A DNA stretch of 64,000 nucleotides, from assembly GCF_001544575.2 (NCBI RefSeq), contig NZ_FCNY02000011.1:124001-188000 (forward strand), given 5' to 3'. Every line of letters begins with the position of its first letter. Position 1 is the first letter of the stretch. The notes beneath the pieces were generated by a model. The model saw only the letters and a program-made list of their open reading frames with translations, was not told where the DNA came from and did no database searches. Shown one piece after another: positions 44,156 to 54,903 of the stretch. This DNA is from Caballeronia cordobensis (GTDB lineage: Bacteria; Pseudomonadota; Gammaproteobacteria; Burkholderiales; Burkholderiaceae). The translations under genes were made by a program, and so were the position numbers.

Positions 44156-45328
44156 ATGGATCGCCGTCTCATCACCCTCGCCCTCGGCATGTTCGCGCTG
44201 GGAACCGACAGCTTCGTCTTCGCGGGCATCCTGCCCGAAATCGCCGATTCGTTTGGCGTGAGCATCGGCGCGGCGGGTCAGCTGATCAGCGTCTATGCGC
44301 TGAGCTATGCGCTGCTGGGGCCGACCATCGCCGCGCTGGCCGCGAATGTCGGACGCAAGCGCTTGCTGTTGAGCGGCATCGGCCTCTTCGTGATCGCCAA
44401 TCTCGGCACGATCGTCGCGCCGAATCTCGGCATCGCGCTGGCGACGCGGGCGCTGGCAGGCCTCGGCGCGGCCATGTTCTCGCCGACCGCCAGCGGCACC
44501 GCAGCGGCACTGGTGCCGCCGGAGCGGCGTGGCTACGCGTTGTCGATCATCGTGGCGGGCCTGACCACCGCCACCGCGCTCGGCTCGCCGATCGGCGCGG
44601 TCATCGGCGGTTTCGCGGGCTGGCACTGGACGCTGGTGCTCGTCGCAGCGCTCGGCGCGGCGGCTTTCTTCGGCATCCTCGCGTTCATGCCGGACGTGCC
44701 GCTGCCGCCCGCCATTTCGCTGCGCGCGCGTTTGTCGCCGCTCACCGATGCGCGCGTCGGACTGACGCTCACGACGACCGTGCTGGCTCAGATCGGCACG
44801 TTCATCATCTTCAGTTACTTCTCCGTCGTGTTCGATCGTGCGACCGGTCATAGCCCCGTGGTGCTGGGCGCGCTGCTGGTGCTGTGGGGGCTGGCGGGCA
44901 CGTTCTCGAACCTGCTGACGGGACGCATTCTCGACCGGATCGGTTCGCACCGTGTCGTCATGATCAAGCTGGCCATCGTCGCGGCTGTCGTCTTCACCCT
45001 GCCTATCACCAGCGCGCATCTCTGGAGCGCGGCTATCGCAGTGACGATCTGGGGCGCTTGTGCGTGGGGCGTGCTGGTGCCGCAACAGTTCCGCCTTGCA
45101 AGCCTGAATCCGCCGATGACCGCGGTGCTGGTCGGCCTCAACACGTCGGCGACTTATGTGGGCGTGTCCATCGCCGGTACACTCGGCGCCGCCGTGATCC
45201 CGCTGACCGGCAGCCACAACCTGGGCTATCTCGCCGCCGTGCCCGTGGCGATCGCGATTCTGGTTTCCGCGCTCGCGACACGCCGCATCGCTTCGTTCGC
45301 GGGATCGAAAAGCGCGGTAGCGGCCTGA
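44156..45328 (+). CDS. MFS drug/arabinose efflux transporter (DHA1 type)
   Basis: A 390-aa, 12-TM major facilitator protein. MDRRLITLALGMFALGTDSFVFAGILPEIADSFGVSIGAAGQLISVYAL and GRKRLLLSGIGLFVIANL are typical of the AraJ/YdhP/Bcr-like DHA1 group; GLTTATALGSPIGAVIGG is the antiporter motif C region. ATG 44156 has CGGGAG 8 nt upstream; a TTG 30 nt earlier is rejected. It is first in a probable operon with 45383-46970 and shares the HxlR-type operator of the RND system. Confidence 0.9.
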   Translation: MDRRLITLALGMFALGTDSFVFAGILPEIADSFGVSIGAAGQLISVYALSYALLGPTIAALAANVGRKRLLLSGIGLFVIANLGTIVAPNLGIALATRALAGLGAAMFSPTASGTAAALVPPERRGYALSIIVAGLTTATALGSPIGAVIGGFAGWHWTLVLVAALGAAAFFGILAFMPDVPLPPAISLRARLSPLTDARVGLTLTTTVLAQIGTFIIFSYFSVVFDRATGHSPVVLGALLVLWGLAGTFSNLLTGRILDRIGSHRVVMIKLAIVAAVVFTLPITSAHLWSAAIAVTIWGACAWGVLVPQQFRLASLNPPMTAVLVGLNTSATYVGVSIAGTLGAAVIPLTGSHNLGYLAAVPVAIAILVSALATRRIASFAGSKSAVAA

Positions 45329-45382
45329 GTCCGTTCATCGCATTGCAGACGTTCCATTCATTCGAGAAACGAGGAAACAGTC

Positions 45383-46180
45383 ATGTCCAAAGCAGGCACG
45401 TTCCGTCAGTTGCACAACCATTCGACGCCGCTCCTTTTGCCGAACGCGTGGGACGCCGGCAGCGCGCGTCTCATCGAAGCGCAGGGCGCATCCGCTATCG
45501 CCACGACGAGCGCAGGTTTTGCGTGGTCGCTGGGGTATCCGGACGGCCGCCTGCTTCCGTTCGATGAAGTCGTCGCCTCGGTGCGGCGCATCGTGCGCGT
45601 GCTGGAGGTGCCCTTGTCCGTCGATGTCGAAAACGGCTACGCCGACGATGCACGCACCGCCGCGAATCAGGTGATGAAGCTCGCGGAGCTAGGCATTGCC
45701 GGCATCAATATCGAAGACGGCCCGGACGACGCGTCGCTGCTGGCCGCGAAAATCGACGCCATCAAGAATGCGGTTGCGAAAGCGGGTCTGGATCTCTTCG
45801 TCAATGCGCGCAGCGACGTCTTTCTTGCGAGCCTCGTCGAGAAAGCGAAGCAGCCGCACGAGGCGATCGCGCGCGGCAATCTGTATGCGTCCGCGGGCGC
45901 GGACGGTCTCTTCCTGCCCGCGCTCGTGCAGCCGTCCGACATCGAAGCGATCGTCGGCGCAATCCGCCTGCCGCTGAACGTCATGGCCCTTCCGGGTCTG
46001 GCCGATGCCGCGACGCTTGGACAACTCGGCGTGCGCCGGCTCAGCGCGGGCAGCGGCATCTCGCAGGTCGTGCTCGGCCGGACGAAGGCCCTGGCAGCCG
46101 ACTTTCTGGCGCACGGCCGTTCCGATGCGCTGAATGACCAGCCCTTGCCCTACTCAGAGATTCAGCGTCTTTTCGCCTGA
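45383..46180 (+). CDS. Isocitrate lyase/PEP mutase superfamily protein
   Basis: A 265-aa (beta/alpha)8 protein. LLPNAWDAGSARLIEAQGASAIATTSAGFAWSLGYPDG and PLSVDVENGYADD are the PEP-mutase/carboxyphosphonoenolpyruvate mutase-like motifs, with the metal-binding Asp-Glu in DVENGY. The catalytic Cys of isocitrate lyase (KKCGH loop) is absent, so a C-C or C-P lyase/hydrolase acting on an oxalyl-type substrate is likely but undefined. It follows the MFS gene by 54 bp and precedes the SDR by 52 bp. Confidence 0.82.
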   Translation: MSKAGTFRQLHNHSTPLLLPNAWDAGSARLIEAQGASAIATTSAGFAWSLGYPDGRLLPFDEVVASVRRIVRVLEVPLSVDVENGYADDARTAANQVMKLAELGIAGINIEDGPDDASLLAAKIDAIKNAVAKAGLDLFVNARSDVFLASLVEKAKQPHEAIARGNLYASAGADGLFLPALVQPSDIEAIVGAIRLPLNVMALPGLADAATLGQLGVRRLSAGSGISQVVLGRTKALAADFLAHGRSDALNDQPLPYSEIQRLFA

Positions 46181-46232
46181 GCCGACCGGTCAGGCTTTTA
46201 TCCGTATCGATCTACCCACCATGGAGAGAATC

Positions 46233-46970
46233 ATGATGCTCGAAGGAAAACGCGCGCTCGTCACGGGAGCAAGCCGCGGTATCGGCGCTTCGATTGCGAA
46301 GGCGCTGGCGGCTGCCGGCGCGGATGTCGCCATCACGTACGAGAAGTCGTCGGAACAGGCTGCTGCCGTGGCGAAGGCGATCGAAGCCGAGGGCCGGCGC
46401 GGCATCGCGATCCAGGCCGATAGCGCCGATGCAGCGGCCATTCACGCGTCCGTGCAGAAGACGGTCGAGGCGCTGGGCGGCCTCGATATCCTGGTCAACA
46501 ACGCCGGCATTCTTCGAATGGGCAACGTGCAGGACATATCCATCGAAGATATCGACGCGACGCTCAACGTGAATGTGCGCGCGCCGATCCTGGCCGCAAA
46601 GGCGGCGATTCCGCATCTCAAGGCGAATGGACGGATCATTTCCATCGGCAGCTATTTCGCCGACCGCGTTCCGGCGTCGTTGCTCGGCGTCTACTCCGCG
46701 TCCAAGTCCGCGCTCGTCGCGCTCACGCAGGGGCTGGCGCGCGAACTCGGCGCGCACGGGATCACGGCGAATCTGGTGCAGCCCGGCTCCATCGATACGG
46801 ACATGAACCCGGTCGAAGGTCCGTTCGCCGCGACGTTGAAAGCGTTGACGGCCACCGGCGAATACGGCAAAGGCGACGACATCGCGCAAGCCGTGGTCTT
46901 CCTTGCGAGCGCCAACGCCAGCTACATCACCGGCGCGACGCTGACTGTCGATGGCGGCGCGAACGCCTGA
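46233..46970 (+). CDS. Short-chain dehydrogenase/reductase
   Basis: A 245-aa classical SDR with ALVTGASRGIGASIAKAL (cofactor), NNAGILRMG, catalytic Ser in IISIGSYF and YSASK. No charged residue after beta-2 gives a clear cofactor, but TYEKSS suggests NADPH. GGAGA 6 nt before ATG 46233 fixes the start. It is the last gene of the MFS operon; reduction of reactive carbonyls or quinones under HxlR control is a reasonable guess, unproven. Confidence 0.87.
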   Translation: MMLEGKRALVTGASRGIGASIAKALAAAGADVAITYEKSSEQAAAVAKAIEAEGRRGIAIQADSADAAAIHASVQKTVEALGGLDILVNNAGILRMGNVQDISIEDIDATLNVNVRAPILAAKAAIPHLKANGRIISIGSYFADRVPASLLGVYSASKSALVALTQGLARELGAHGITANLVQPGSIDTDMNPVEGPFAATLKALTATGEYGKGDDIAQAVVFLASANASYITGATLTVDGGANA

Positions 46971-46982
46971 CGGCACTTGCGG

Positions 46983-47822
46983 TCAGGAGGCCGCCGCGTC
47001 GAAGCCGAAAAGCCGTCGCGGGGTCTCCCATTGAATCTGCCGGCGAGTCTGCGAATCGGGAACGATCCGCTCGAAGAGCTTCAGCAGCGGACCGTAGTCG
47101 AGGCGCTCGGTAGCCCGCAGGAACGGCCAGTCGGAGCCCCACACGCAGTGTTGCGGCCCGAATACGCGCAGCAAGGTGTGCGCATAGCGCCAGGTATCCT
47201 CGTAGGGGTAAGCGTCGCCGGAGTATTTTTGCCAGCCGGACAGCTTGACGGCCGTGCGCCCGGTATCGGCCAGGCGCAGCAGCGCTTCGAAGCCGGGCTG
47301 ATCCACGCCCGCGCCCGCCTGCGGCCGCCCGCAGTGATCGATCACGAGCGCCGCCGCCTGTTTCTGAAGCCACGGCTGGAGCGCGAGCATCTGATCTTCC
47401 GCGACCTGAACCTGAGCGATCATGCCGAGATCCGCGAGCATGCCGAAAAGCGCACCCGCGCCGAGCACCGCTTCGACGCCTTCCATCGCGGGATTGAACG
47501 CGACCCCGACCACGCCTTCGCGCTTCAGGGACATGAGCTCGTCCCGCGCAATGTCGTTATCGACGACCGCAATGCCGCGAAGACGGCCTTCGTAGCGGGC
47601 AATGGCATCGAGAAGACATCGGTTGTCCGTGCGATATCCGCTGGTCGGTCCAACCAGAAGCGCATGCCGCACGCCATAAGCATCGAGCACGTGGACAAAT
47701 TGCGCCGCCGTGCCGATTTCCTGGCCTTCGGGCCGATACACCGTGTCATCGCGATAAGGGAAGCGCACGGGATCGAACAGATGGCAATGGCAGTCGATCT
47801 TGTCTTCTTCGAAAACGCTCAT
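46983..47822 (-). CDS. Amidohydrolase (LigI/2-pyrone dicarboxylate lactonase-like)
   Basis: A 279-aa TIM-barrel metal hydrolase of the Amidohydro_2 family. KIDCHCHLFDPVRFPY carries the HxH pair, ALVIDHCGRPQAG the next His, and CVWGSDWPFLRA the final Asp. These resemble 2-pyrone-4,6-dicarboxylate lactonase and other cog3618 lactonases. GGAG 9 nt upstream supports ATG 47822. It ends 12 bp after the convergent SDR gene. Which lactone it opens cannot be told. Confidence 0.83.
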   Translation of the reverse strand: MSVFEEDKIDCHCHLFDPVRFPYRDDTVYRPEGQEIGTAAQFVHVLDAYGVRHALLVGPTSGYRTDNRCLLDAIARYEGRLRGIAVVDNDIARDELMSLKREGVVGVAFNPAMEGVEAVLGAGALFGMLADLGMIAQVQVAEDQMLALQPWLQKQAAALVIDHCGRPQAGAGVDQPGFEALLRLADTGRTAVKLSGWQKYSGDAYPYEDTWRYAHTLLRVFGPQHCVWGSDWPFLRATERLDYGPLLKLFERIVPDSQTRRQIQWETPRRLFGFDAAAS

Positions 47823-47901
47823 TCGGACGTACTCCAGCGTGTTGTTGGTTTGAAAGCGGGCAGGCCGATAACATGCGCGGCAACGCCCCCGCACGGCGAG
47901 T

Positions 47902-48387
47902 TTATCGACGTTCGGCTTGCGGCGTTGCGCGCGGCAGATGCGGCGCGTTCTGCGCGATGTGATCGAGTTCGTCGCGCACGGCGTCGAGCGCGCGCGCGTC
48001 ATGCACGCAAGGATCGGCGGCGTGAATCGCTTCGAGCCGCCGCCGCACCGCGCCATACTGCGCGCCCGCCCGGCGATGCAGCTCGGCGCGCTCGCTGTAG
48101 CGCAGGAAGGTTTGCAGCGACGCCAGCACGGCCGCGCTCAGGCTCGTCATGCCGATCACGACGCGCACGTCCGGCGACACCGCGGTTGCGACGAGCGACA
48201 AGAACGCCGACGTGCCCGTCGCCGCCGTGATGCCGATGACGGCAAGACCGAGCCGCCTGCCGCAGGCCGTGAGCCGGTCGGCCATCGTGTAATGGCGGAC
48301 CTGCGATTCGCGCGCGCGCCGGATCCACGCCAGCACGAGCGCGTGCATGTCGCGGGGCGGTTCGAAGAGAGATGGCGTAACGGTCAT
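47902..48387 (-). CDS. Two-TM SLATT-domain-like protein
   Basis: A 161-aa protein: an N-terminal amphipathic helix (LVLAWIRRARESQVRHYTMADRL), TM1 (~46-70), TM2 (~76-96), then a cytosolic helical part beginning YSERAELHRRAGAQYGAVRRRLE. The spacing W...AR..Q..HY..A near the N-terminus and ERAE.HR.AG..Y..... RR.LE after TM2 are the SLATT pattern, a 2-TM pore-forming effector class found with SMODS cyclases and other defence genes. No cyclase or SLOG gene is adjacent, so it is an orphan; the role is open. Confidence 0.6.
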   Translation of the reverse strand: MTVTPSLFEPPRDMHALVLAWIRRARESQVRHYTMADRLTACGRRLGLAVIGITAATGTSAFLSLVATAVSPDVRVVIGMTSLSAAVLASLQTFLRYSERAELHRRAGAQYGAVRRRLEAIHAADPCVHDARALDAVRDELDHIAQNAPHLPRATPQAERR

Positions 48388-48389
48388 GT

Positions 48390-48404
48390 CTTAAGCAATT
48401 TAAG
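48390..48404. promoter_or_regulatory. Inverted repeat CTTAA-N5-TTAAG upstream of SLATT-like gene
   Basis: CTTAA and TTAAG flank GCAAT directly upstream of the SLATT-like start codon, and a third CTTAAG lies about 16 bp further on. This AT-rich cluster in a GC-rich region is a plausible operator/promoter. The arms are similar to those of the HxlR operator but the spacer differs, so no regulator is assigned. Confidence 0.35.
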
Positions 48405-48449
48405 AACAGACCGTATGGTGCTTAAGAAAGCGGACAGTTCATGTCCCGG

Positions 48450-48857
48450 TCATCGCGCCGCCTGGATCATCTTCCAGCCATTGCCGGCGGGATCGCGAAA
48501 GCCGGCATCGACGCTGCCGTAGCGCTCGACCGGCTCCTGCGTGAACTCCACGCCGCGCGCCTTGAGCCGCTCGCACTCCGCGCGGCAGTCCGCGACCGAG
48601 AGCACGAGCGGCGGCATCGCGCCCTTGGCGACCATCGCGCGCAGCGTGTGCGCGGTGGCGTCGTCGTGAATGGGCGCGCCGGGCGCGAACAGGCCGAGCT
48701 GGAACGACGGCTGATCCGGATGCTGCACGGTGAGCCAGCGGTAAGCGCCGTTGCGCACGTCCGTGTGAACGCGAAATCCGAGCTTGTCCACATAGAATGC
48801 GAGCGCTTCGTCCTGATCGTCGACATAGACGCCCGCCACACTGATGCCCTGGTTCAT
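48450..48857 (-). CDS. VOC/glyoxalase superfamily protein
   Basis: A 135-aa vicinal-oxygen-chelate protein: SVAGVYVDDQDEALAFYVDKLGFRVHTD opens the first beta-alpha-beta-beta-beta unit and YGSVDAGFRDPAGNGWKMI ends the second (metal-binding His replaced in part, Glu-type site unclear). AAGGAGGACAC directly before the ATG at 48857 fixes the start. Its ATG overlaps the AraC-type gene stop, so it is co-translated with it and dgdR. Function is unknown; resistance or metabolism of small electrophiles is typical of the family. Confidence 0.83.
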   Translation of the reverse strand: MNQGISVAGVYVDDQDEALAFYVDKLGFRVHTDVRNGAYRWLTVQHPDQPSFQLGLFAPGAPIHDDATAHTLRAMVAKGAMPPLVLSVADCRAECERLKARGVEFTQEPVERYGSVDAGFRDPAGNGWKMIQAAR

Positions 48858-49365
48858 GTGTCCTCCTTGGTTGATGATGGCCTCAATGTAGCCTTCGCGG
48901 CGCGCCGCCGCTTCTCCAAAACTGCGGTGTCGAGATCGGGCCGTTGCGCGGCCTTCAGCACGCATGCGGGCACGCGATCCAGCGCGGAACTGGCGGCGCG
49001 CGCCTCCGTGCGCATCGCACCCGGCGTCTTGCCCGTGATGTCGCGAAAGATGCGCCCGAACGTACCGAGACTTTCCCAGCCGGTGACGAACGCGATATCC
49101 GTGATCGGCAAATCCGTGTCGCGCAGCAGCGTGACGGCCTGCTCGATGCGACGCGTCAGCAGATAGCGATGCGGCGGAATGCCGAACGCGCGCTTGAACG
49201 AGCGCGCGAAATGCGCTTCGGACACGCCGCTGACAGCGGCCAGGCGTTTCACGGGCCAGTCTTCGTGCGACGACGCGTCCATGCGGTCTTTCGCGCGCAG
49301 CAGACGGCGCAGCAGAGCGGGGTCTTCCAGGTCGTGATCGTTTGAAGGCATGGCGAATGGCATCA

Positions 49366-49366
<1 letters not shown>
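48854..49366 (-). CDS. Small AraC-family regulator
   Basis: A 170-aa protein with only an AraC DNA-binding domain (residues ~30-130): WPVKRLAAVSGVSEAHFARSFKRAFGIPPHRYLLTRRIEQA and LPITDIAFVTGWESLGTFGRIFRDITGKTPGAMR. No effector domain is present, similar to SoxS/MarA-sized activators. The ATG at 49366 overlaps the dgdR stop (TGATG); an internal ATG at 49351 is an alternative. It overlaps the VOC gene start by 4 nt, suggesting it acts with or on that gene. Confidence 0.83.
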
Positions 49367-51626
<2,260 letters not shown>

Positions 51627-51630
51627 TCAG

Positions 51631-52596
51631 TCAGCGCAACTCGGCGCGCAGATCGCGCACGCCGCGGCCGAGGCGCTGGCGCAGGAGCGTGCGCAGCGTC
51701 GCGCCGTCGTCGTAACCGACTTCGGCGGCGATCGCTTCGATGTCGAGGCCGCTGCCGTGCAGAAGCGACTGCGCACGTTCCACGCGCAAGTCCTGAAAGT
51801 ACGCCAGCGGCGATTTCCCGAGCACCTCGTTGCAGCGGCGTTGCAGCGAACGCGTGCTGGTCGCGAGCGCGCTCGCGGCGTCCTGCAGCGAGAAGCCCTC
51901 TTTCAGACGATCGCGCGCCCAGCGCTCGAAGCGCTGGATCAGCGGATCGGCCTGCGCCAGATGATTCGGAATGATGTAAGGCGCCTGCAGCGTGCGGATA
52001 TCGGCGAGCAGATAGCGCGACACGAGCGCGGCCAGCTCCGGGCTCGCCTTGCGGATGAGCCATAGCGCGAGATCGAGATGGCCGAGCGCCGCGCCGGCCG
52101 TCACGCCGATATCGGTCGGCACGAGCATGCGCGTTTCATCGAGCGCGACATGCGGATAGCGCTGCCTGAAAAGCGGCGCGAGCGACCAGGTCGTCGTCGC
52201 TTGCCGATGATCGAGCAGGCCCGCTTCGGCAAGCAAAAACGTGCCGATGCACGACGCCGCGATCAGCGCGCCGTCGGCCCGCCATTGCCGCACCTGCCGC
52301 AGCGCCGCCTTCACGTCCACGCGTTCGAGCGCAGGCAGGAGCTTGTCCGGCGTTGTCGCGCCGATTGCGGGAACGATCACCCAGTCCGGTTTCAGATCCG
52401 CTTCGATGGGCCGCACCGGAATCGCGAAGCCCTGCCCCGAGCGCACACGCCTGCGCACGCCAACCGTCGTCACTTGAAAATGCGGCGTTCCGTTCATCAT
52501 GCGGGCGGCGAGACCGTTCGCGGCCGCGAGCACGTCGAGCGTCACGGCGAGGCCGGTATCGAAGACGCCGTCGAGGGCGAGGATGGCGATGCGCAT
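51631..52596 (-). CDS. GlxA-type AraC regulator (DJ-1/PfpI-like domain)
   Basis: A 321-aa regulator with an N-terminal DJ-1/PfpI-like domain (MRIAILALDGVFDTGLAVTLDVL..., SCIGTFLLAEAG at the nucleophile-elbow position) and a C-terminal AraC domain (SLQDAASALATSTRSLQRRCNEVLGKSPLAYFQDLRVERAQSLLHG, IEAIAAEVGYDDGATLR). It converges on dgdA and is divergent from the small gene at 52707, its most likely target because the two starts lie 110 bp apart. Confidence 0.86.
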   Translation of the reverse strand: MRIAILALDGVFDTGLAVTLDVLAAANGLAARMMNGTPHFQVTTVGVRRRVRSGQGFAIPVRPIEADLKPDWVIVPAIGATTPDKLLPALERVDVKAALRQVRQWRADGALIAASCIGTFLLAEAGLLDHRQATTTWSLAPLFRQRYPHVALDETRMLVPTDIGVTAGAALGHLDLALWLIRKASPELAALVSRYLLADIRTLQAPYIIPNHLAQADPLIQRFERWARDRLKEGFSLQDAASALATSTRSLQRRCNEVLGKSPLAYFQDLRVERAQSLLHGSGLDIEAIAAEVGYDDGATLRTLLRQRLGRGVRDLRAELR

Positions 52597-52706
52597 GGCG
52601 TAAACGACCCTAAAGTTGTCAGTTGTGACAATACAGCTTTTAGAGCGCCGAGGCTACATTGATCTCCGTTGCGCACCGCAATGAACCCTTTGAAAAGGAG
52701 ATCGCC

Positions 52707-52997
52707 ATGAAAGTCATCGCCGTTGCTTCGGTCAACAAGCCGCTCACGCCTGAAGAGCGCCAGCAGATCATGCCGAAGGAAGTGCCCGCCACGCTCAAGC
52801 TCTATCTCGACGGCAGAATCGAGCAGTTCTGGTACCGGCAGGACGCGCCGGGCGTGGTGTTTCTGATGAACGTCGATTCGCTCGACGAAGCCCGCGCGAC
52901 CGTGGAAGCCCTGCCGCTCGCGGCGGGCGGCCATGCGAAATACGAGTTGATGCAGGTCGGTCCGCTCGCGCCGCTGGGCTTGCTGTTGCAGAAGTAA
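52707..52997 (+). CDS. Small dimeric alpha/beta-barrel-like protein
   Basis: A 96-aa protein: MKVIAVASVNKPLTPEERQQIMPKEVPATLKLYLDGRIEQFWYRQDAPGV, then VFLMNVDSLDEARATVEALPLA and the C-terminal YELMQVGPLAPLGLLL. The beta-alpha-beta-beta-alpha-beta order with SLDEAR..VEALPL resembles muconolactone isomerase and YCII-like ferredoxin-fold dimers. AAAAGGAGA 6 nt before ATG 52707 fixes the start. Its function is unknown; the divergent GlxA-type gene is the likely regulator. Confidence 0.72.
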   Translation: MKVIAVASVNKPLTPEERQQIMPKEVPATLKLYLDGRIEQFWYRQDAPGVVFLMNVDSLDEARATVEALPLAAGGHAKYELMQVGPLAPLGLLLQK

Positions 52998-53020
52998 AGC
53001 GCAGTGGAGAAGGCGCGCGC

Positions 53021-53896
53021 TCAGTGATGCGCCCGCGCCTTCGCCGCGGCATTGATTCCGCCCGCGATGAACTCGCGCGCATGCTTCGCGAGATCCATGC
53101 CGTCGTCCCACAGGTTGCGCCAGATCGCGAGCGTGTTCGACAACTGCTCGTTCACGACCGTCGATGAAAAGCTTTCGAAGGTCACGACGCCCTGATAGCC
53201 GATCATCGCGAGCGCGTGAAAGAACTGCGAGAAGTCGATCGTGCCCGAGCCGAGATAACCGCGATTGCTCTCGCCGATATGCACGTAGCCGAGCCGCTTG
53301 CCGCATTCGAGCACGGGCTGCATGAAATCCGATTCCTCGATGTTCATGTGATACGTATCGAGATGCACGACGACATTCGGCGCGTTCACTTCATCGATCA
53401 ACGCGAGTGCCTGCGACGCGGTGTTCAACAGATTGCTTTCATAGCGATTGACGACTTCGAGGCCCAGCGTGACGTTCTTCTTCTGCGCGAACTCGGCGAT
53501 GCGCCTGAGCGAATCGATCGAATTCCGGCGGCCCTGCTTCGTGACCGGCGCGGAATACTTCGCCATCGCGCCATACAGAATGCCGCCGAAATAATGGCCG
53601 CCCAGTTCCGCCGTGATCGTGATGCCCTCTTCCAGCAACGCCACGCCCCGCGCGACCGTCGCGCTGTCTTCGCTGGACACGTCGGCATCGAACGTCAGGC
53701 CGCGCGAGCAGCCGATATCCAGTTGATGCTCCTGCAACAGATCGCGCGTGAGCGCGAGGTCCATCACCTTCGGACCATGCAGCGAAAGCTCGACGAGATC
53801 GAACCCGGCGGCTTTGGTCTGACTGACGACCTTGCGCGTCGATTCCGGCGTCAGATCGCCCGCCCAAACCAGTGCATGTACGCCAAGCTTGTTCAT
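53021..53896 (-). CDS. Xylose-isomerase-like TIM barrel (ketose 3-epimerase-like)
   Basis: A 291-aa protein of the AP_endonuc_2 TIM-barrel family. LGLEVVNRYESNLLNTASQAL carries the first metal-binding Glu, VVHLDTYHMNIEE the Asp and His, YVHIGESNRGYLGSGTIDF a further His, and VVTFESF the last Glu; this set matches D-tagatose/D-psicose 3-epimerases and related sugar isomerases. ATG 53896 overlaps the permease stop. It is the final gene of a LacI-controlled sugar import operon and probably isomerises the imported sugar. Confidence 0.83.
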   Translation of the reverse strand: MNKLGVHALVWAGDLTPESTRKVVSQTKAAGFDLVELSLHGPKVMDLALTRDLLQEHQLDIGCSRGLTFDADVSSEDSATVARGVALLEEGITITAELGGHYFGGILYGAMAKYSAPVTKQGRRNSIDSLRRIAEFAQKKNVTLGLEVVNRYESNLLNTASQALALIDEVNAPNVVVHLDTYHMNIEESDFMQPVLECGKRLGYVHIGESNRGYLGSGTIDFSQFFHALAMIGYQGVVTFESFSSTVVNEQLSNTLAIWRNLWDDGMDLAKHAREFIAGGINAAAKARAHH

Positions 53897-54903
53897 CGTG
53901 CGACTCCCTCCGATGCGGTCACGCGCTTGCGGATCCGCGTTTTCGAAATGCCGTTGGCCCACGCCCAACGGATGAGCATCACCACCAGCAGAAACACGCC
54001 CCATAGCGCGGTGGCGAGATGTTGATTCGCGCCGAGCAGATTCAGCCCCGACGCGATGACCTGAAGAATCACCAGCGCGATCACGACCGGCACGACGCGC
54101 CCGAAGCCGCCGAACGGATCGACGCGCCCGAGAAAGCACGCCAGCACGGAGATCAGCAGGAACGCCTCGCCGTGACCGACGCGCACCGAATTGAAGCGCG
54201 CCGCCATGACGATGCCCGCGACGCCGCACATCAGCCCGGATAGCATGTAGATGCGCGTCACGGCGCGCGTCGTTGCGATGCCGGAATAGCGCGTCGCTTC
54301 GAGATTCGAGCCGATCATGCGCGTCGCGAAGCCGAGCCGCGAGCGCGTCATCACGACATGCCACAGCAGCGCGCAGCCGATGAAAATCCACAGCGGAATC
54401 GGCACGCCGGCGAACACGCCGTTACCCATCTCGCGCACGAAGGGCGGAAAGCCGGAGATATCGCCGCCGCGCGTGAGAAATTCGCCGAGGCCGCGCAGGA
54501 AGATCATCATCGAAAGGGAAACGAGGATCGGGCTCGCGCCGGTGCGCGCGATGACCGCGCCCATCACCCAGCCCGATGCCGCGCCGGTCGCCAGCGCCGC
54601 GAGCATGCCGAGCAGCACCGCGAACGCGCCCGCGTCCGCGCCGCCTTGCGTGTGCAGCACGTAGGCCATCGCGAGTCCCGCCATGTTCGCGGTGAACGTC
54701 ACGGCAAGATTGAAGCCGCCGGAGATGAGCGGCATCAGCATCGCGAGCGTGAAGAAGCCGAGCTCGGGCAACTGGAACGCCACCGATACGAACGTGCTCG
54801 CCGTGAAGAAGCGATCCGACGCGAGACTCATGCCGACGATCACGACGACGAGAAAACCCAGCAGGCCGGCGACATCCGCGGGAACGAGCGATCGGTCTTT
54901 CAT
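53893..54903 (-). CDS. Sugar ABC transporter permease (RbsC-like)
   Basis: A 336-aa BPD_transp_2 permease: LAMLMPLISGGFNLAVTFTANMAGLAMAY, GWVMGAVIARTGASPILVSLSMM and SVLACFLGRVDPFGGFGRVVPV. It overlaps its neighbours on both sides by 4 nt (ATGA), so it is tightly coupled to the other permease and the epimerase. It differs clearly from the second permease and likely forms a heterodimer with it. Confidence 0.9.
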   Translation of the reverse strand: MKDRSLVPADVAGLLGFLVVVIVGMSLASDRFFTASTFVSVAFQLPELGFFTLAMLMPLISGGFNLAVTFTANMAGLAMAYVLHTQGGADAGAFAVLLGMLAALATGAASGWVMGAVIARTGASPILVSLSMMIFLRGLGEFLTRGGDISGFPPFVREMGNGVFAGVPIPLWIFIGCALLWHVVMTRSRLGFATRMIGSNLEATRYSGIATTRAVTRIYMLSGLMCGVAGIVMAARFNSVRVGHGEAFLLISVLACFLGRVDPFGGFGRVVPVVIALVILQVIASGLNLLGANQHLATALWGVFLLVVMLIRWAWANGISKTRIRKRVTASEGVAR

